This document shows positions 60,030 to 64,000 of a DNA stretch of 64,000 nucleotides, in pieces. Position numbers and translations under genes: made by a program. Positions within the stretch are counted from its first letter, which is position 1; every line of letters begins with the position of its first letter. Source of the stretch: Trema orientale (Eukaryota; Streptophyta; Magnoliopsida; Rosales; Cannabaceae); the NCBI GenBank assembly GCA_002914845.1, contig JXTC01000102.1, positions 290,300-354,299 on the forward strand. Direction: 5' to 3'. A model generated the notes under the pieces. It saw only the letters and a program-made list of their open reading frames with translations, had not been told where the DNA came from and did not search any database.

Positions 60030-60947
60030 CTAAACCTCCTTGAGTCTCTCTTGGATATCCTTGATCTTCTCAGTAGTCTCCTCAATCAGTTTAGGTCTAA
60101 GAGTAACATGCTCTTCTGGTTCTGCCCAACACAAAGGCGATCTACATGGCCTCCCATACAGCACTTCATATGGAGCCATATCCACACTGGTCTGGTAACT
60201 GTTATTGTAAGCAAATTCCACTAAAGGAAGATGGCCATCCCAGTTCTCACCAAAGTCCAGTATGCAACAATATAGCATGTCCTCAAGAATCTGAATGGTC
60301 TTTTCAGACTGACCATCTGTCTCAGGATGGTGAGCTGTACTGATATCCAACTGCGTACCAAGCGCTTTCTGCAAGGGTCTCCAAAACTTTGAAGTAAACC
60401 TTGGATCTCTGTCAGAAACTACGCTTGAAGGCACACCATGCAAGCGTATGATGTTCTCCACATATAGTTTACTGAGCTTAGTGAGAGAGTAGTCAATCTG
60501 GATCGGTATAAAGTGAGCACTCTTCGTCAACCGATCGACTATTACCCAAATTGCGTCGTTCTTCCTCAAGGTCTTTAGCAAACTGGTCACGAAGTCCATC
60601 GTGACCTTGTCCCACTTCCACTCTAGAATGGGTAACGGCTGAAGTAATCCAGCTGGCCTATGATGTTCAGCCTTGACTTGCTGGTAAGTCAAACACTTAG
60701 CCACAAAAGTAGCCACATCCTTCTTCATACTTTTCCACCAATATTGCCACTTCAAGTCCCGGTACATCTTGGTACTACCTGGATGTACTGCGAACCTTGA
60801 TTTGTGAGCCTCAGTTAGGATGGTCTCTCGAAGATTAGGGTCATTAGCTATAACCAACTTCCCATTGAAAAGTAAGAACTCTTTTCTATTAGTGCTCCAA
60901 CCATCTAACTGTTCACCATTCTGAAGTCGGTTCCAGGTTGTCCTCAA
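60030..60947 (-). pseudogene. E2 integrase
   Basis: The zinc-finger His pair (EAHKSRFAVHPG) is followed by CLTYQQ, in which the second Cys is Tyr (codon 60,684-60,686). The catalytic core is recognisable: TMDFVTSLLKT, SDRDPRFTSKFW and HPETDGQSEKTIQ, so the D, D, E residues appear present. The GRPCRSPLCWAEPEE segment is typical of Tekay. The frame is the same as the upstream RT, separated by stops near 60,960-61,080. Confidence 0.85.
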
Positions 60948-61079
60948 CTCTCTGTCTTGCCACTAACTCTGCTGGACAGTCTGGAGAAGAGATGGTGAAA
61001 TCACAATGTTGCTCAGGTAAGCAACTCCTTCATTTTTGAAATATTGCAAGTTGTAGTCACCAATCACAACTGAGTTCTT

Positions 61080-62453
61080 TTAATCTTCAAACACTAGTGC
61101 AGCCAGTACACCATGAGGCTTCCTCCTCAGTGCATCAGCTACAACGTTGGCCTTACCAGGATGATACTGTAGGTCGAAGTCATAATCCTCTATATACTCA
61201 ACCCATCTTTGTTGTCTCAAGTTCAGATCCTTCTGGATAAAGAGATACTTCAAACTCTTATGATCGGAGAATATGTCGAACTTCACACCATACAAGTAAC
61301 ATCTCCAAATCTTCAACGCAAAGATCACTGCTGCAAGTTCCAGGTCATGGGTGGGATAGTTCTTCTCACATGGCTTCATATGACGAGAAGCATAAGCCAC
61401 AACTCGACCATTCTGCATCAAGACACATCCCAAACCCGTCTTCGAAGCATCGGTATACACCACATAAGGCTCGTTACTGTCAGGAACAGTAAGAACAGGT
61501 GCAGTGGTTAAGCTCTGCTTCAACCTGATAAAAGCTTCTTCACTTTCGTGATCCCAAACAAACTTGACGTCCTTCCTGGTTAACTTGGTCAAAGGCAATG
61601 CAATTCTCGAGAAATCTTGCACAGAACGACGGTAGTAGCCTGCCAAATCGAGGAAACTACGTACCTCCGTCACTTTTCTCAGTCTTTTCCACTCCAGAAC
61701 AGCCTCTATCTTAGCGGGATCGACTGAAATACTCCCGTGAGAAATCACATGACCCAAGAACTTCACTTCTGACATCCAAAAGTTACACTTTGATTTCTTG
61801 GCATAAAACTGATGACCTTTCAAGGTCATGAGTACTATCTCCAGATGTTCGGCATGCTCTTCTCGAGTCTTAGAATACACCAGGATGTCGTTGATGAACA
61901 CAACCACAAAACGATCTAAAAATGGCCTGAAAATCCGATTCATGAGATCCATAAAGGCTGTAGGGGCATTCGTTAAACTAAATAGCATCACCAGAAACTC
62001 AAAGTGACTATATCGGGTTCTGAATGCTGTCTTAGGTATATCATCCTCTCTTATCTTCAACTGATGATAACCGGATCTCAAGTCAATCTTGGAGAAGAAT
62101 CTTGAACCACTGAGTTGATCAAACAACTCATCTATCCTTGGCAAAGGATACTTGTTCTTCATCGTCAACTGATTCAACTTCCCGTAGTCCACACAAAGTC
62201 TCAATGAACCATCAGCTTTCTTCGCAAACAAAACAGGAGCACTCCAAGGAAAAGTGCTACTGCGAATGAAGCCTTTGGAAAGCAGATTATCCAACTGTTC
62301 TCTTAATTCTTCCATCTCAGCAAGCGCCATGCGATAGGCTGGAATAGAAACTGGCTGAGCTCCTGGAACTAGTTCAATATAGAACTCGATCTCCCTATCG
62401 GGTGGTAACTCCGGTAAGTCTTCAGGAAACACCTCTGAATACTCACTCACCAC
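61080..62453 (-). pseudogene. E2 RT and RNase H
   Basis: 457 residues uninterrupted. RT has PYRMA-like [36 protein letters not shown] and [14 protein letters not shown], then FIND instead of FIDD ([11 protein letters not shown]; Asn188, codon 61,890-61,892). The loss of a catalytic Asp should inactivate it, although the frame is open. RNase [32 protein letters not shown] and [15 protein letters not shown]. The sequence is open at both ends and so looks functional at first sight. Confidence 0.9.
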
Positions 62454-62482
62454 CAGAATCCATAGGTCTTGATCATCTGTCC

Positions 62483-62938
62483 TTACCTCCTATCCATGGC
62501 AAACAAGTTTCCATAACACTCGAGTTTCTTTCTTCCACCTAAGCACGCTTTCAGAACAGGACTAGGCTCCAACGGACTCATTCTAGCTTTATAGACAATG
62601 GAATGTCCATCACTAGGAAAAAGAGTCACTCGCTTCGTGTGATAGTCCACGACAGCTCGATATTTCGACAACCAATCCATACTAAGTATAACCTCATACT
62701 GCCCCATCGGTAATAAAATCAAATCAGCAAGCAACTTTCTATCACCAACCATAATCCAACAAGACTTACACACACTAGACACATCGGCTACTCCTCCTAT
62801 AGGTGTACCCAACATCAATATATAATCCAAATCAGAAAATTCCAACCCTAACAGTTGAGCAAACAAAAAGGATATGAATGAATGGGATGCACCAGTATTA
62901 AACAAAACATGTGCCCAAGAGTGTGAAACAAGGATCAT
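62483..62938 (-). pseudogene. E2 protease
   Basis: The active-site segment is VLFNTGASHSFIS, where other members have D-[ST]-G; Asn14 replaces the catalytic Asp. GMDWL-like SMDWLSKYRAVVDYHTKRV follows. It is out of frame with RT by a shift near 62,460-62,480. Upstream, at 62,940-63,049, the knuckle-to-protease linker with GKGK-type basic residues is still readable. Confidence 0.8.
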
Positions 62939-63049
62939 ACCGTCAACAACTTATCGGCCGATGCGATCCTGAGTGTTGTCGGCTCCAGTAAAAGTATAGG
63001 CTTAGCCAGTCACCTTTCCTTTCCCTTTATTGCCTCTGCTGGCATTTAC

Positions 63050-64000
63050 TGGAATAAATTTCCGGAAAATATTTTCATAAAATCATTTTCGAGAACACCA
63101 TAGTTTTGTAAAATTAAGAAACGCAGCAGAATTGGTCGTTTAAAATTTTTCTTCTTACAAAACATTTCGGATCGTGATCTAACATAAATTAACTCTTGAT
63201 CTAGACAAGAACAATACCCAGATTCGCTCCACAACCTTCTCGTCTTCCCGTCTATTCTCGAAAGCCATTTGATTAATCCGGTGAGTGGTCACCTTCTTGA
63301 TTCCCAACAAAAAGATCCGCAGAAGAACAAGAAGACAATCTTCTCCAACCGATTTCTCCGGGATGGCCGAAAAACACAAAGGATGATGAACCCTAGTGCT
63401 GGCCGATTTCTTCTTCTCCTTTTTTTCTCTCTGTTATGTGTGTAACACTTTCTTCCAAAGGGGGTGTTTCACGTGTAGTTCATATTCTATGTAGTTAGAG
63501 AACTTTTCTCTTAACTATAGAGAGATTAGTAAACCCTAATGGGCTTATTGGGCTTGTTGGGCACAACTGATCATCAAATAACTATTGGGCTTTAATTTGA
63601 GCTAGACAGGGGACCAGATGGATTTATAAAGCCCAAGCTCCAATGGACCATATACCCACTATCATAATTAACTCTTAATTATGATTGGACCTTGTCCATT
63701 AATATTGGGGCACACCACTATAGGCCCAATATTGAACTCTTGGACTAAATGTCATTTATTTTTCTGTGAAACTTATTAACAATTAATTAGCTTGATCCAT
63801 TTAGCATATACTATACCTGCAGACATACCCCCAATGCAATGTCGTACTAGTAGGGTGAAATTATCGTATTACCCCTTAAGTACATATTTACCTTTGAGTT
63901 GCCATTTTTCATCTAATGGATAATAGTTGACTACAGTGTTTGCACCTGCTCATACTAACACAGTCAAATTCACATAGTGAATACCGGGGCCCTGGTTTAT
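63050..64000 (-). mobile_element. R-family LTR-like repeat, copy C (continues beyond window)
   Basis: On the plus strand it begins TGGAATAAATTTCC, immediately after E2 gag sequence, so the minus-strand copy ends ...TTTATTCCA. Its interior aligns, reversed, with copies A and B, sharing 'ttgggcctatagtggtg' and 'tacgataatttcacc'. A frame at 63,379-63,046 is not credible as a gene. The 'tttac' at 63,045-63,049 would be its target duplication; the partner is outside. Confidence 0.55.

Larger units (their letters stand above)
57459..63049 (-). mobile_element. E2: chromovirus (Tekay-like) Ty3/gypsy element, 5' part outside
   Basis: A minus-strand element with 3' LTR, polypurine tract, integrase with chromodomain, RNase H, RT, protease and the tail of gag. 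It is interrupted at 63,050 by R copy C. Protease and RT are in different frames. RT and integrase share a frame, and the chromodomain is again shifted. It is related to E1, but the LTR and coding sequence differ enough to be another family. Confidence 0.85.

Noticed and set aside
63046-63379. Reading frames at the window end as a gene
   Set aside because: They lie in R copy C, and the corresponding part of copy A does not keep the frame.

Overview
This window is plant nuclear DNA, almost certainly eudicot and from a transposon-rich, gene-poor (pericentromere-like) block. It is AT-rich, has assembly Ns, and carries the plant Ty3/gypsy lineages Athila, Tat and chromovirus/Tekay, a Sirevirus-type Ty1/copia family and a CACTA (En/Spm) transposon. 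I find no convincing host gene, tRNA, rRNA or CRISPR. The species cannot be named from this sequence alone.

Layout. 1-1.2 kb: copy A of an LTR-like repeat I call family R. 2.1-4.5 kb: a badly decayed Athila relic. 7.4-7.9 kb: a CACTA-like terminus with a leader exon. 8,055-19,094: a structurally complete Tat-lineage element on the minus strand, with 610-bp LTRs, target-site duplication ACAAC, gag-pro-RT-RH-aRH-INT, and a four-exon antisense gene with its own promoter-like region. 20.2-21.1 kb: a LINE-like relic holding a 31-bp minisatellite. 21.4-36.6 kb: two oppositely oriented Sirevirus-like copies flanking a truncated Athila element. The Athila sits in the integrase of the left copy and is fused at its RNase H to the RNase H of the right copy. 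36.7-37.7 kb: R copy B. 37.8-46.7 kb: a CACTA element with subterminal repeats, a leader exon, a ~1.7-kb tandem array and a decayed TNP2 transposase.

46.7-63.0 kb is a nest. A plus-strand gypsy LTR (E3) is split by a minus-strand chromovirus E1 (48,018-57,224, duplication GTTGT) and bordered by a second chromovirus, E2 (57,459-63,049). The 3' LTR of E1 contains an Athila solo LTR (duplication TCCAC) and a 141-bp hairpin MITE, which is itself split by a Sirevirus solo LTR (duplication TTACG). The gag of E2 is interrupted by R copy C, which runs off the window end.

How the parts work. Each LTR element would encode Gag for packaging and protease, reverse transcriptase, RNase H and integrase for copy-and-paste transposition. 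The Sirevirus copies add an env-like third ORF and the Tat element an antisense nuclear-type protein. All coding regions are broken. The lesions are dominated by changes expected from C-to-T deamination, including catalytic Asp-to-Asn changes in three genes, as expected for long-methylated heterochromatin. The most unusual signals are the antisense spliced gene, the dense palindrome families in two unrelated LTR lineages, and the nested MITE whose hairpin can be read across the insertion.
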